This document shows positions 47,275 through 59,535 of a stretch of 64,000 nt of DNA, in pieces. The stretch is taken from NCBI GenBank assembly GCA_963691815.1, contig OY829645.1:8186401-8250400 (forward strand). The letters are read 5' to 3'. The notes under the pieces were generated by a model, which worked only from the letters and a program-made list of their open reading frames with translations, had not been told where the DNA came from and did not search any database. How positions within the stretch are numbered: position 1 is the stretch's first letter; each line of letters starts with the position of its first letter. The stretch is from Echiichthys vipera (Eukaryota > Chordata > Actinopteri > Perciformes > Trachinidae). A program made the position numbers and the translations under genes.

Positions 47275-47452
47275 AAGTGTGTGTTTGTGTGTGTATGTGT
47301 TTGTGTGTGTGTGTATGTTAGTGTTTGTGTGTGTGTGTGTTTTGTGTGTGTCTGTATGTGTGTGTTTGTGTGTGTGCTTGTGTGTGTGTGTGTATGTCTG
47401 TGTGTGTGTGTGTGGGTGTGTGTGTGTGTGTGTGTGTGTCTGTGTGTTTGTG
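47275..47452. repeat. Imperfect (GT)n microsatellite
   Basis: About 175 bp of GT repeats with many single-base variants, older than the pure run at 35657. Confidence 0.95.
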
Positions 47453-47459
47453 GCCATTA

Positions 47460-48870
47460 TGTGTGCCATAAGATACAGTAGCTATATCCCCCATATTCTC
47501 ATATGGGCCCTCTGTGAATGTTTTTAAGCACCACCCCTCGACCAATAAGAAAATTATTATAACCTGGGATTCACTTTTGACCACCAGTATTATTAGTTAT
47601 GATAATATTGTACTCACCAGCCTTATTTTCGTTATCTAAGGATGCAGATAATCTAAATAGTTAGGTAAACCTATCAGACTACTTTTTATCTGTAGAGCTG
47701 ATCTTTTGCTTTGGGTTGCACTCGGTTGGCATCTAGGCCTACCTAAAGTATGGTCATTTGTTCTGTCCTAGGTCATATTGTTTTACAAGATAGTAAAGAT
47801 CCTTTTCAAAGATTAGGATATAAATCCCTGACCAAGAGCAAATAAATCTGAAAGAGGTTTGGTTACATTATTTTTTACATCATGTAAAAATAATACTAGT
47901 CATACAAAATTAACAAATCATATTTTGTGCACTCACTAAGTTTGTAATATTTTACTATTTTGACCTCTAACCCTGAAATATCACATACAGTATAACTATA
48001 AGGTCTCCTGTCTGTGACATCCCAGATTCATCACATTGCACTACCTCTTTTGCAGTGTTCCATGTGTACTGAACTGACTGTGCTGTGCATCGTTATACTG
48101 TAATTGCTTGGCTAGTTGCCGTGGAGACAGGGGCACGTCAGCAGCGTGTCTGGCTCTCATCTATTGATCCGGTTCAGTCTTATCGCATAGAGCTCAGTGG
48201 TAAGTGGGTGGGATCATCGGCTGGACCAATGTTCGTAAATATAAGTCATACTCTTACACTTAGTCATACCTTTGGTGTTGTTTAGCTGTGAGGATGGTTA
48301 CATATACTTAAATTGTTTTTATTGGTTAGTATATATTGTTGATAGTTTCATTTAAATCCAGTAATACATCCAGAAGCTAAATCATTTAAATTGAACTGTT
48401 TCTGCATTCAGGTGCTGCTGTTGACCTATATGTTGAGCAGTTAATGACAACACAAAGTAGAAATTGACACACATTTTGTTGAAAATAGTTGTAAAACATA
48501 GTTTATGCTCTGTTGGCTGTGTGCAAGACAATGCCTGATTTATTGGTTGATGATAATTGAAGCGCATAGTATATAGTATACTTTATGGCCAGTCTGCTGT
48601 ATAGGTTAACCTACAATAATATCATGCATGCTTGTATCTAAAGTGAATAAGTGATGAATCATACATCATAATAATAATACTTGGCTAATTTCACATATGA
48701 TACAGATATATAAAAATAGAAATACACTGGCAAAAATAGCATATTGTATATTTTAGAGACCCCCAAAATTTCACAAGTCCTGTTGGCAGGGGAGCTCATT
48801 TTTGATTTAGAGGCGCCAAGCTCCACCTGGCTCCCCGTTGTTGTACCCTGGTTAATGTTACATAATATAG
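47460..48870. other. No gene seen
   Basis: AT-rich with no recognised family on either strand. Confidence 0.45.
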
Positions 48871-48875
48871 AGTTG

Positions 48876-49015
48876 ATGGTGCCCTGGTGGCCTAAAGGTT
48901 AAGGCCCGATCAGGAACTGCAGTGTTCATGTCAAGCTGGGGACCTATGTTGGACGTCCACACCTCTATCATCCCTCCTTTTCTGTTATCTCTATAATATC
49001 AGCTAAGGAAGTTGC
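48876..49015 (+). mobile_element. tRNA-derived SINE (second family)
   Basis: 'ggtgccctggtggcctaaag' followed by 'gttaaggc' has an A-box-like core. 'gctggggacctatgttgga' and 'cgtc...atccctccttttct' follow the order of a common fish SINE (GTGGCCTAGCGGTTAAGGC ... GGGGACCTTTGTTGCACGTC). The B box is decayed. No target-site duplication was found. Confidence 0.65.
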
Positions 49016-49254
49016 AGGCTGGAAATCAATTTGCTTACAAACTAATTGTGATGTCACATAATTATGCTTTAAAGAGCATGTCTTAAGTTCAGAATTAAGG
49101 TGAGCATAATGAAATGTCACCCTTCAGCAGTTAAAAGGCTCTGTTCACAACATATTCTTTTTAATGCAGAATTAGTAGACATTTGATGTTTCCATACTCT
49201 GATCAGTGTTTTTATATTAACAATAGATGAAATTACTATAATGTGAAAAGTGTT

Positions 49255-49430
49255 GCTGACATACTTACACAGAATTATCACCAACTTTGAAGTTTATCTC
49301 AGCTCCATTAAGAGTTCTCTTTCAGCACTTTTTTTTGGTCTTTTTGCCGACACACTCCACTCTAATCATAAGTTTCCAGGAGCAGCAGGCAGCTGTTTTC
49401 AGTGAACAGCTATGATAAATCCAACGTAGA
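49255..49430 (+). repeat. Unnamed repeat, second copy of 31880-32110
   Basis: Shares 'cagaattatcaccaact' and 'agcagcaggcag..tttcag' with 31885-32050. Ends near the start of the LINE fragment at 49466. Confidence 0.5.
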
Positions 49431-49465
49431 CTACTTGCCCAGCACCACCTTAGGACTGCAGTCCG

Positions 49466-49755
49466 GAAACATGGACACTTATCAAGTAGCATCCTACAAT
49501 ATAAGAAGATCAGTAAAGGAGACAAAAAGGGACAACAGGAAGAAAGTGGAACTACAATTCCAGGAGGGTTATCCCACAAGCATGTGGCAAGGTCTAAACT
49601 ATGACAGATCACAGGCCCACCCCCTCCTCCTGCTGCAGCAGAGGGAAATGGATAGGTGTGTATATCTCTTACACCTTCCTCTGGTTTTGAGCATGATGTC
49701 AGAAGGGCTTTCAAGCATGTGAACACCAAGAAAGCAACAGGACCAGACACTATCA
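49466..49755 (+). mobile_element. L2/Rex1-like LINE fragment (pre-RT linker)
   Basis: GNMDTYQVASYNIRRSVKET, KRDNRKKVELQFQEGYPTSM and WQGLNYD, then a frame change to EHDVRRAFKHVNTKKATGPD and TIS. These match the linker and first RT block of L2/Rex1-like LINEs (...MWQGI......DVR.AF..VN..KA.GPDGI). It ends abruptly at 'actatcagtagggctgcagg', where another sequence begins. Confidence 0.7.
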
Positions 49756-49759
49756 GTAG

Positions 49760-50400
49760 GGCTGCAGGATTTGATCTATTCTGCGATATAAATCGATATT
49801 TTGTTTTCACACAAAGTATAGATTTTTTGGCTGCAAATATTGATACATTAAGTCCCATTCAAATCTCCTAACCAGGAATATTCCCATTGAGATTTAAAAT
49901 CTCTTTTCCAAATATCGATAAACATTATCAGCAAATTAGCGTAATAATAATCATTCTCACAGTCGTGAGAAGTAGTCATGAAATAGAATAATAATAATGT
50001 CATAATGGTCGTAATTATTAGGAGGAAAAATAATAATAATAATAATTTGAAAGATAATAATATATTAAACAAATACATATGAAACGATAATGATATCTTA
50101 GATAAATAAGACCTATATCTTTAATGATGATGTTTAGTGCAGTTATTATGGTGATATGATAGATATATGATGCAAAAAAAACCCAAACAACTTTAGTTAT
50201 GATGATGGTGACAATAGCAACAACAATAATAACAATCATAGCGTATTTGTGCTTGTAATATTAATAAACACATTCAACGAAGTGAGCTTATTAATCACTG
50301 TCGTAGTTATAGTGATTATAAAAATACTGATGATATAGTATTAATATTAACAGTAATATTGAAAAAAGAATAGCAGAGGAAAATAAAGACTGGAAGAGAG
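49760..50400. other. Very AT-rich non-coding
   Basis: Many AAT/ATA trinucleotide repeats. 'gggctgcaggatttgatcta' at 49758 resembles an hAT-type end, without a partner. Frames on the minus strand are Ile/Tyr-rich artefacts. Confidence 0.5.
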
Positions 50401-50458
50401 AATATTTTAGTTAGGGTAAGTAAGAGGCAGAGGAAAGAAAAAAAAGAATCAGTTTTAG

Positions 50459-51726
50459 ATGTACATGCATATGGGCTTAGTACAGGTGTCCTTTGTGAGA
50501 GCCTATTGGGAGATGGAGACAAAGCTTCCTACAGTTTGTAATGTGATGTCTCGAGATCTGTTTCTGAAATTGCTGAGACTGATTCACTTTCAGGACAACC
50601 TCAGTGTGTCTGATGATGCAAATATAGATAACTTGTGGAAGCTCAAGCCATACAAGAACAGTTTCTCTGCATACCATCTGAATTCCATGCAGTTGATGGA
50701 ATTATGGTTCCATTCAAGGGAAAATCTCATCTACGTGTCTACATGCCTGCAAAACCTCACAAATGGGGTATTAATATGTGGGGACGTGCTGGACAAAGTG
50801 GCTTTCTTTATGACTTTGATGTTTGTCAAGGTGCAGAAAATCCAGCCAGAGAAAACTCTGAAGTAGGTGTTACAGGAGAAGTTGTGCTGAAAATGACATC
50901 AACACTTCCAGCAGGAAAAAAATCACAAGGTCTTTGCAGACAACTACTTAACATCAGTTCCCCTGGTGCAACACCTAAAAGAGAGAGGAATCCGCTATGT
51001 TGGCACAACCTGGATGAACAGGATGAAAGGCTGCACCATAAAGGACGAAAAAAATGTAAGAAAAATAGAAGTGGGTCTATGGACTTCAGAGTGAATCAGG
51101 ACAACATTATTGTAAAATGGCATGGCAACAAAGCAGGGCACCTGATTTCCTCTTTTGTTGGCATTGAACCTGTGGGAAATGTGAAACGCTGGGATCACAA
51201 TTCCAAAACTTACATAATGGTTCCCAGACCAGCCATTGTTGAAATATACACCGAGTTCATGGGAGGTGTTGATCTCCTTGATTTGCTGTCTGCACTTTAC
51301 AAGTTCAGCTTCAGATCACGAAGATGGTACATGTACATCTGGTGGCACACTGTTACAGTGGCTGTCATCAATGCGTGGAACCTCTACAGAAGGGACCAGA
51401 AGAACTCAAAACCCCAGATGAAACCCATGGCTCTGGCTTTGGTTGGCACTTCTCTCACAAGTGCAGGAAAGGCCAAACTCAAGTGTGGCAGACCACTATC
51501 TTCTCCAGAAGGGACTCCAACACCACCCTGTAAAAGGCCAGGCCAAAGTATGCCTCTTGATGTGAAAAGGGATGGCACTGATCATTTTCCAACATGAGAA
51601 ACCCGTCAGAGATGCAAGCGCTGCACCAGCAATCATTTTTCACATGTCTACTGTGAGAAGTGTAAGGTGCATCTTTGCCTGAACAAGGACCGAAAATGTC
51701 TTTGTGCCTACTACAACATTAAATAA
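50459..51726 (+). pseudogene. piggyBac transposase (PGBD-like), frameshifted
   Basis: A DDD cut-and-paste transposase. The first piece (50459-50650) reads MGLVQVSFVRAYWEMETKLP, MSRDLFLKLLRLIHFQDN and DNLWKLKP. A small deletion shifts the frame; from about 50650 the reading is EQFLCIPSEFHAVDGIMVPF KGK (first catalytic Asp, VD) then KPHKWGINMWGRAGQSGF. Between A7 runs at 50916-50922 and 51048-51054 the family sequence lies in another frame: NHKVFADNYLTSVPLVQHLK (second Asp, DN) and YVGTTWMNRMKGC. After the second run it returns: GHLISSFVGIEP, FMGGVDLLDLL (third Asp region). A stop at 51597 is followed by a Cys-rich zinc-finger-like tail (CKRCTSNHFSHVYCEKC, CLNKDRKCLC) ending at 51726. The N-terminus and terminal repeats were not identified. 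Confidence 0.9.
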
Positions 51727-51729
51727 AAA

Positions 51730-52900
51730 GGCTATAAAAAAGTTTAATGTAAACAAAACAGGGAGAAAAACTGTCTGAAATGTTCTATATTGTCAAAATG
51801 TTATGAGCAAAATCTGTTTTTGTATCTAAATTTAACATACTGTATGTTGTGAACAAAAAGTTGCCAAAACAACCCCATGTATCAAATGTGATACAAAAAA
51901 TAAATCATAAACAAAATGATGTGGCAAAAGAAAAATTGTGATTTTGTTTTAAGGGTATAATAAACATTTCAGTCCCAAAAGATTTGAATTTTCGGACTAT
52001 TTTTTATCAGCATTTGCATCCCCCATGAGTATACCAGATAATGTACAAGGAAGGAGGGAAGACAGCAACGAAGGGATGACAAAAAGAAAAACTTGAGGAA
52101 AGATGAAAAAGTGTAGTCACTGATGTCTTAATTAAGCCTTTCAACCCACTGCAAACATTTTATGGTGATATTTTTCTGACTGCTTCTAAAGTACAGTACG
52201 TCGTAATAGAATATATCTTTATAAGGATCCTTATAGAGCAGAGACAGTAGCCAGCTATACAGTATGTGATTAAGTGCAGCCTCTAAGGATTAACATTGAC
52301 AGAATCGCATGTTAATATTTGAGTCCTACTGAGCTCTGTGCCCACGGGCTCCTGCTGCAGCTGCTTGTAATGCTGACCTCGACAAATGAACGTGACTGTG
52401 GGCCCATGAGGCATCATATGTGAGCAATTCAGTGTTGAGGACAGTGTTTTTTTTTTCTATGAGAAGATGGTTTACAAACCAATAAAAAGGAAAGCATGTA
52501 GAACTAAAAGGAAACTATATCTTTCTAACAACTATTAAATAATATGCACAATATTTTTTGTGCTGAGATATTGAATACATACAATAGATTCAACCCACTA
52601 TTCCCAGGTTGTCAAATAAAGAAGCTTTGTCACATCTCTCGGGGTTAGATACCCATGGCGGCAGGGGACATGCCAAAGATTGAGATGTGTAGGAGAGTAT
52701 AAAGAAGCAGCAATATAAACAGCATGAAATAAATCCGATTTTTCTACAGGCAGGTGCTCTGCCAACATTTCCCATGACTTTTGTTTTACTTTAGTTTATG
52801 TTTTCTGTTGACAAACGTCAAAATCTTTACCCTTTTTTTTGCTTCCATTCATGGTCTTCCTTATAAGATGCCGTTTGCTCAGTTTAATAGAGATGGTTCA
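51730..52900. other. No gene; probable piggyBac 3' flank
   Basis: AT-rich. The first 250 bp may be the 3' end of the piggyBac element (includes 'tgtatcaaatgtgatacaaa'), but no CCC...GGG terminal repeat with TTAA could be paired. Confidence 0.4.
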
Positions 52901-52907
52901 GTTGTCA

Positions 52908-53200
52908 TCATTCATCCATCCATTATTTGTAACCACTTAACCTATTCAAGGTCACGGGGTGACAGATCCCAGCTGACAGTGGGAGAGACGTGGGAACACC
53001 CTGGACAAGGTTGCCAGACTATCACAGGGATGACACTGGAGGGGCAAACTACCATTCACGCTCATGGGCAATTTAGGGTCAACAATGAACCTCACCTGCA
53101 TGTCTTTGGACTGCAGGTCAGCTTGGATCAGCTTTAGACCCCTGCAGCCCTGAACAGTATGAGCAGTTACAGATAATGGATGGATGGATGGATGGATGGA
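52908..53200. mobile_element. Two inverted SINE 3' fragments
   Basis: 52908-53110 is the 3' two-thirds of the 36671-type SINE in minus orientation (acttaacctattcaaggtca, tttggactgcag). From about 53111 the same family's 3' end appears in plus orientation (cagcttggatcagctttaga, tgagcagttacagataatgg) with a (ATGG)n tail. The tails point outward, so the pair forms an imperfect fold-back of about 80-bp arms. Confidence 0.7.
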
Positions 53201-53324
53201 TCAGTTATCACAATATGACCTGATGGGTGGATGTGGACAGTAAATAAGATAAAGATAGAGAGAGAAAGAAAGACCATGATAGAGATAGAGCATATATCAA
53301 CCAGACTGTTCTCAGCCAGAAGGC

Positions 53325-53329
53325 AGTAA

Positions 53330-53419
<90 letters not shown>

Positions 53420-53420
53420 C
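53325..53420. repeat. (GT)n(GA)n microsatellite
   Basis: A short GT run followed by about 75 bp of GA with AAAG variants. Open frames here are artefacts. Confidence 0.95.
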
Positions 53421-53609
53421 ACACGTCGGGAAACAAGCAGAGAGGCATGCAGTCTGAAGGAGAGAGAGGAGGACATCGGCATGCGTTTCTCTTCTCTCTT
53501 CCATCTGTCCAGCTGCTCTCCACCTCTCTGCTCATCTTTCCATCTGTCTGTCCGTCTGTCTGTCCGTTCTGTATCCTGCACTGTTGGTATATGACTGATC
53601 CAAGGGAGG

Positions 53610-53641
53610 ATGTTGAAGTTCCGTGTGGACAGGAGAGTCAG
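53610..53641 (+). CDS. Candidate first coding exon of the PLEKHA6-like gene
   Basis: An ATG with A at -3, preceded by an in-frame stop (TGA at 53592), reads MLKFRVDRRV plus two bases, then a good donor (AG|GTAGGT at 53642). The exon ends in phase 2, and the candidate exon at 57468 needs exactly two upstream bases (AG+T gives Ser). Joining would give MLKFRVDRRVS followed by QHDPSGPAGP. The upstream polypyrimidine and purine tracts are compatible with a promoter or 5'UTR. Nothing of the sequence matches a protein I recognise; phase agreement has a one-in-three chance of being accidental. Confidence 0.3.
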
Positions 53642-53890
53642 GTAGGTGGAGGGAGAAATGAGGAAGTGACACACTGGCTGGCAGGCTGGAGTTAGGACTA
53701 GACAAGGAAGACGAGGAGAGAAGAGGAGGAGGGGTGGTTGACAGAGGAGTGGACAGCCAAGAGCTTGGAGGTCAGAGATGACTGCAATGCAGTACCAGCA
53801 GGAAACACGGGGAAACCATAAGCCCTGTTGTGTATGTATGGTTGATGTGTGTGCTGTGTGTACAGTGATGTAAAGAGTTCAGTGTGTTGG

Positions 53891-53891
<1 letters not shown>

Positions 53892-53945
<54 letters not shown>
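53892..53945. repeat. (GT)n microsatellite
   Basis: About 50 bp of pure GT followed by 'gcgcgcatg'. Confidence 0.95.
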
Positions 53946-53949
<4 letters not shown>

Positions 53950-53952
<3 letters not shown>

Positions 53953-55860
53953 TGTGAACCATGTGACACAGTGTGGTGGTGTGTGTCTGGTGTGTGTGTT
54001 CTACAGTGGTGCAATGCTAAATCAGGAGCAGCGATTTAAAGATGTTGGTCTGGTGTTGCCTGTCGTTGGAGATAAACATTCCTTGCTGTTGTGCTTTGCT
54101 CTTTTTGACTTTACTACACATCAGTTGTCAGTCAGCCAGTGGGATGAGTATGTCAGATCTTGATGGATCAGTATTAGTTATTATTTTAATCTGTTCAGTC
54201 TATCAACTATGATTCTCACACGTAGGGCTAGACAATCAGAGGAAACATCAAATTGATATTTGTCTGACTAGTGTTGTAAATAAATTACTATACACAAACT
54301 CAAGTTACTTACTTCTTCAGCAGGTGGACTTTTCTCATGTGTTAACTGATATGGATTAAATTAATTTCTATTTCTATTTACAACAATAATAACATTTCAT
54401 CTCAAATAAAAAGATGTGCTTTATTTAAAGTAATAGAATAGAATAGAATTACTTTAATGATCCCAGACTGGGAAATCATTTTGTAACAGCAGTAGTGGGT
54501 CAGCAAATAAAAACTTTAAACTTTAAACTTTAAAAGTATACCCTAAAATTGTTATTTCTCCAGTCCTCATTTCATTTAAACGATTGAACATTGAGACAAT
54601 ATTGATTAAAAGTTAGTATTTTAATATTGAAAACAAAACCTTATTGCCTCATATCAGACTTGAATTGTCGACTAGTTCAATTCCCACACTATGCTAGCAT
54701 GAAATGAGGTTAAATAATTCAATTGTGCGGTTCTTCTAGACTTTCCAAAATGTTATTGGACCAAATCGATCAGATTCTGACGAAGTTGTGACGTTCTTCA
54801 CAATTCTTTATTGCTTTAGTTAAAACACAGTCAGAGTACAATCTTATGATTTAAGAATGAACCCGCTCCCCCCACCACCACTCATCCCCATATCCTCCCA
54901 CCTAATAGGTTGTGACTTGATTTAATATGATAGCTAATACAGTGAGTTGCAGTTTAACTCTTTTAAAAAAATATTTGCTGCAAACATTGCAACCATGTCT
55001 GCTTTCACCAACTCCCTCAGCATGAAAGAGGCAACCAGTATATTAACATATAGATCACTTTGTTATAATATAAGCAGATGCCTGTTATTTGCTGTTTGAA
55101 TCGATGTTGAGTCAATGGATTTTTTAAGTATAAATTGTGATTTAAAGTAGATTCAACTTCAACCAAAAAGCAAATTTTATGACCATAACTCAGTATTGAT
55201 TGGACAACTAAATTGTGAAGAACAATGTAAATTTTTTTAGATATAATAAACATTGTAATCTTTAAAACTAATAATATTTTTACGTTAAATTTATGTTGTA
55301 ATTGGTCTCTTTAATTGTCATAGGTTTCTCATGGGGTTCTTGATAATGCCTGTATTCTCACTTCCAATTATTTTTGGTTTCGGGGGGCACCTGGGTAGAG
55401 CGTGCAGGACGCAGGACATGATGCGGATTATAGCACACCACCAGAGTAGGTTCATAATTTGGTCATAAATAACTGAGTCTCTTGCAGTTCTTAGAATTTT
55501 TTTGGATGATTATGGCGTTTGTCCTTATCCAAATAAATTCCTGAATCTTGTCGTCTCTCCAGTTAGACATTTTAAGTTGCCCCACTTTGTATAGATCACC
55601 CTTCTTCTTCACTGTCAGAGGTTTGATTTATTCTGACGTTTCCTGCAGCATGATATAAACATCATCAGCACACACATTCATTCTCCATACGTACACCAGA
55701 GAAGGCTGTATTCACATATGAGCTCGCTCTTGACATTACCCAGTACTCGGTAGCTGGAAGGATAAACTCAATATAAAGAGGACCTATTATGCGTTTCTGT
55801 CTTTTCTGACCTATAAATGTAGTTATAATGTTTTATAGTCATGTTTAATAATACCAAAGT
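53950..55860. other. No gene; LINE tail fragment inside
   Basis: Contains a LINE 3' tail in minus orientation at about 54435-54535 (attactttaatgatcccaga, ctgggaaatcattttgtaac). The remainder is AT-rich without a recognised family. Confidence 0.5.
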
Positions 55861-55861
55861 G

Positions 55862-55930
55862 TGGGGCCGCCGGTGGCACAGTGGTTAGAGCAGTCGCCCA
55901 ATGTAAAGTGGTCGTCTGGGTTGGCTGTGC
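55862..55930 (+). mobile_element. SINE 5' head fragment
   Basis: 'gccgccggtggcacagtggt' followed by 'tagagcagtcgccc' is the tRNA-like head of the 36671-type SINE (A-box region). The body is not present. Confidence 0.6.
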
Positions 55931-55934
55931 TCAA

Positions 55935-57467
55935 CTCTGAATGCTAGGTTGTCAGTTGCTATTAGAGATTTCTCCAAATTTGCGCTATTTGTCTGTGTAG
56001 AAGAAGCCTGACTTCCCTATTGGTCATGCTGCTGCACACAGGTGCACACGCTCAAACTGTTAGCTGTGTTAAGCCACTTTTATGCTGTTATGGTGTTTAT
56101 TTTGTATTTTTTAAATTTTAACATAAATATGATATAAACATCATTTTTATATTGATACACACTGGCTGTTTATTCTTTTTTTATTATGTTTCATTGACTC
56201 AGGGATGATTCAATTCAAAACAGTGATGTTTCTGTTATGCCTTTTCATCAGAAACCGTATTGCAGTGAACAAACAAAGTTTTCAAAAACCAAAAGCGACT
56301 TCACACATTCAAGCAGCTCTGAGTCATTCTGTTCTTACTGCACACATACACATGCATACACAAACAATGCTACTCTTAGGCATGTATGTGTTTGTAGTAG
56401 ATATTTAAGACTGCACAACATGTGTAGGGAAACTTAGCTATCCCATGCAGAATCTGAGCCAAACGAGAGCCCACAGCATGTGCATGAAGTAGCTGAGGAT
56501 TCTGTTATTGTTAAAAAGTAAATTAAGCAAGGACCGAGCTGATGCAGGCAGACAGCTGCAGTGCTGCCTTGTTCTGATCAGCAGATGCATCAGCTGAGTG
56601 TGTGATGTCATCAATGGCTGGGGGTATGGTCAGCTGTCAAACCCAGTGCTCATTTCTGCTGCTGATGCCTGACTTTGCCACGTTTTTTTCTTCCATTTTT
56701 ATTGGCTCATAAAATGTGAATAAGCCATCATCGCAAACTGCAAATTGACAAGGAGAAAATGCATAAATAAAATAAAATAATAAAAAATAACACAAATGCT
56801 ACATACAAAAATGGCTTAGTATACCATGTTTACTCTACATCACCAAAACTATTAAAAAAAAAGTAAAGGCAGGACAACTCTGGAAAACTTTTTGGAGTCT
56901 CCTCCTATCCTTCAACAATGACAATGTTTTTGGATAATGTTTGCAGTAATTATAAAATGTATTGTTATCTTATTGCAAAAAGTAAGAGCTTGGAATGTTA
57001 TTGCCACTATAAACAAACATATCTCAGGTTTCTGCTTTAGGTTCCAAATAAATAATGTGGCCATCTACCCAACAAACACTCATACACAAAAACACTTGTC
57101 CATACAGGATCAGTTGATGTTACACTCACATTCGGCATTCAAATGGTTTGTTAAAAAAGCACTTTCTTGCTTTATCAAGATATAATTCTGGTTAATATAA
57201 GGGTTATTATGCACGTTGTTTGGTAGAGTTGTTCATCATTCTTATCAGTGATAGAAGCGTTGTATTCACCAAGTTACTTGATGATGTCTGGGGCAAAAAC
57301 ATAATTCCTTCTGTACCATAACTGATAAATGAAACCCTGAACTCAAGCCCCAAGTTTTAATAAACTGTAATTATCTTTATCCTTGTTGATAATCCCAACA
57401 CAACAATCATGGGATGTCATCTTTAACATCTTATGTTGATCTGTGTCCCTTCTCTTTCTGTTTCCAG
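55935..57467. other. Non-coding, probable intron
   Basis: No coding pattern or clear repeat. It would lie in an intron if the exon at 53610 is real, otherwise upstream of the exon at 57468. Confidence 0.4.
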
Positions 57468-57551
57468 TCAACATGACCCCAGTGGACCAGCTGGACCAGC
57501 AGTGAGCCCAATCCAGCTGGAAGAGCCGACAACAATACACTCATATCTGCA
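57468..57551 (+). CDS. Candidate upstream exon of the PLEKHA6-like gene
   Basis: A pyrimidine-rich acceptor (ctgtttccag) precedes 84 nt and a strong donor (CA|GTAAGT at 57552). One frame is open throughout: one leading base, then QHDPSGPAGPAVSPIQLEEP, TTIHSYL and two bases (CA) that join G at 61095 to make Gln, running on into HCDLDMNGK. The other frame has ATG (57473) but stops after 10 codons. So the exon could be coding in a longer isoform, or 5'UTR with a 10-codon upstream ORF. The peptide matches no domain I recognise; it is rich in Pro. Confidence 0.55.
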
Positions 57552-57589
57552 GTAAGTCACCTATAAACACAACGTACCAGCTATATTTA

Positions 57590-58634
57590 GTCACACCTGT
57601 TATGCTGATGAGACCCAAATCTACATCACCACCAAATCGGACACTACATCAACACCTGCTGCCCTTATCGACTGCCTGCAAATCATCACAAACTGGATGT
57701 CAAACAACAAGCTCAAACTCAATGGCAATAAAAGAGAAATTCCTCTCATCGGATCCAAATCATCACTCTCCAAATTCCACCCCTATCTCAGTATTCTCAT
57801 CGATGGCTGTCTGGTCCCCACTTCAACTGAAGTTAAAAGTCTAGCGTTAGTTTGGACAGTACCCTCTAATTCACATCACATATCAATAACATCTCACCAA
57901 CAGCCTTTATCCATCGCCGCAATATCTCCAGACTTCGCCCCTCCCTCATCCAGCACTCCACCGAAATTCTCATAATCATCTGGGCACTTCCCGTCTGGAC
58001 TACTGTAACTCCCTCCTTACCCCCTACCACAGAAACTCATCCACTGTCTAAGAACCATCCAGAACAACGCGGCCAGAATCATCAGCCGCACCAAGTCCTC
58101 TGATCATATTACACCTGTCCTCATGCAACTTCACTGGCTCCCTGTCCAACAACATATACATTACAAACTCCTTCTGCTAACTTTCAAAGCCCCCCCCCCC
58201 CCCCCACACACACACACACATACATATCTCTCTAATATGCTACACCCGTATATCCCACCCCGTTTACTCCACTCCTCATCTGCTGCCCTGCTTTCCAACC
58301 CTTCATTCTCACTTACCTCAATGGGCTCTAGGGCTTTTAATTCAGTACCGAGACTCTGGAACTCACTCCCACTACACATACACACTCTGGACTCTATTGA
58401 CACCTTCAAGTCCTACCTCAAAACACACCTTTTTAAATTGCCCTACTCTGTATAATTCTCTGTCCCCCATAACCGTTTTAATCATTCTTATTTATTTATC
58501 TAACGACACTGTGTCTTTTCTTTCTATATATGTATGTATTTATATGTGCTATCATATTGATTGTTTCTTGCTTTGTTTTTCTTCTAACATGTAAGGTGAC
58601 CATGGGTGTTTGAAAGGCGCCAACAAATAAAATG

Positions 58635-58690
<56 letters not shown>
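57590..58690 (+). mobile_element. L2-like LINE 3' end in intron
   Basis: Starts within the palm: CYADETQIYITTKSDTTS, where YADD is YADE. Then NWMSNNKLKLNGNKREIPLI, a frame change, IQNNAARIISRTKSSDHITP, VLMQLHWLPVQQHIHYKLLL, SRAFNSVPRLWNSLPLHIHT and FKSYLKTHLFKLPYSV with a stop at 58455. A 3'UTR 'ggtgaccatgggtgtttgaa' and 'aggcgccaacaaataaaatg' leads to a (TTA)n tail (58637-58690). The insertion is 5'-truncated and lies on the same strand as the host gene, about 40 bp after the candidate exon. Confidence 0.9.
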
Positions 58691-58693
<3 letters not shown>

Positions 58694-58919
58694 TTATAAT
58701 AATTATTACCACTGCACAGACACCTGAATGGAATGTTATCACTCCATTGAATTGCCGTGATCAGAGGTCATCAGATATGATGTGGCCTGCTACACCTACC
58801 AGTAGGTTCAAAAGGCTGTTATCTACATGGTAACATTCGCCCTTAGCTTGGTCAAGAGGATCTCTTGGTGTCAATTTTTAACACTCTGGAAGTCCTGTTG
58901 TAAATTCACTTAAAACAAA

Positions 58920-59110
58920 CGGTGCTTGGTTAGGTTTAGGCAACAGAACTACTAGGTTAGGTTCAGGAAAAGATCATGGTTTGAGTTATAATATATTATG
59001 TAAAAAAGTTAACTCAAAAGTCACCGCTGACTTTTGGTCTCACATGGGGGTAAAACTCTGCTCTCTTGGTTGAAAGTGTGCGTCTGACCAATCCACCACC
59101 CCAGCGTTCC
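58920..59110. repeat. Common fish repeat fragment (tentative)
   Basis: 'ttaggtttaggcaacagaac', 'ggttcaggaaaagatcatgg' and 'tggtctcacatgggggta' recall an interspersed repeat found in many fish. Not repeated within the window. Confidence 0.35.
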
Positions 59111-59114
59111 TCCA

Positions 59115-59530
59115 GTAGTGGAGTTTTTGGTCTTTTAATACTCCCTACTGCTGTTGCTCTGTCATCTTAAAGCGTCACGGTCGAACAGTTGAGAGAAACA
59201 TAGATGGGTGATCCAGCTTTCCAATAGAATAGATGATAACGAGCTACTATCCCAACTAGGAGGTAGAGTAGGGCCGTACTGCCTCATATCTATGGTAGAT
59301 ATAACAACTGATAACACCCTTTCAATCATCTGATAATGGCAGAATCGGCTGTGCACACACAAAAATCTACTACTCCTACAGTTACTCCACCAACAGGCAA
59401 TATCCTGTGATCTAGATAAACGTGCTGTTTGTTGCATGAAAGAAAAATTATACTAATGATAACAAGTCTTCAACTATCAGCTGGTATAGTAGATACTGTA
59501 CACATGCCTGCTGGTTTCTGTTAGTACTGC
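59115..59530. other. Intronic, nothing recognised
   Basis: No feature seen on either strand. Confidence 0.4.
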
Positions 59531-59535
59531 ATACA

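Noticed and set aside
50018..50522. Ile/Tyr-rich minus-strand frames
   Set aside because: Composition artefacts of AT-rich DNA; no family pattern.
53208..53695. Ser/Leu- or Arg/Glu-repeat frames around the GA tract
   Set aside because: Artefacts of (GA)n/(CT)n; only the short ATG at 53610 in another frame has supporting splice context.
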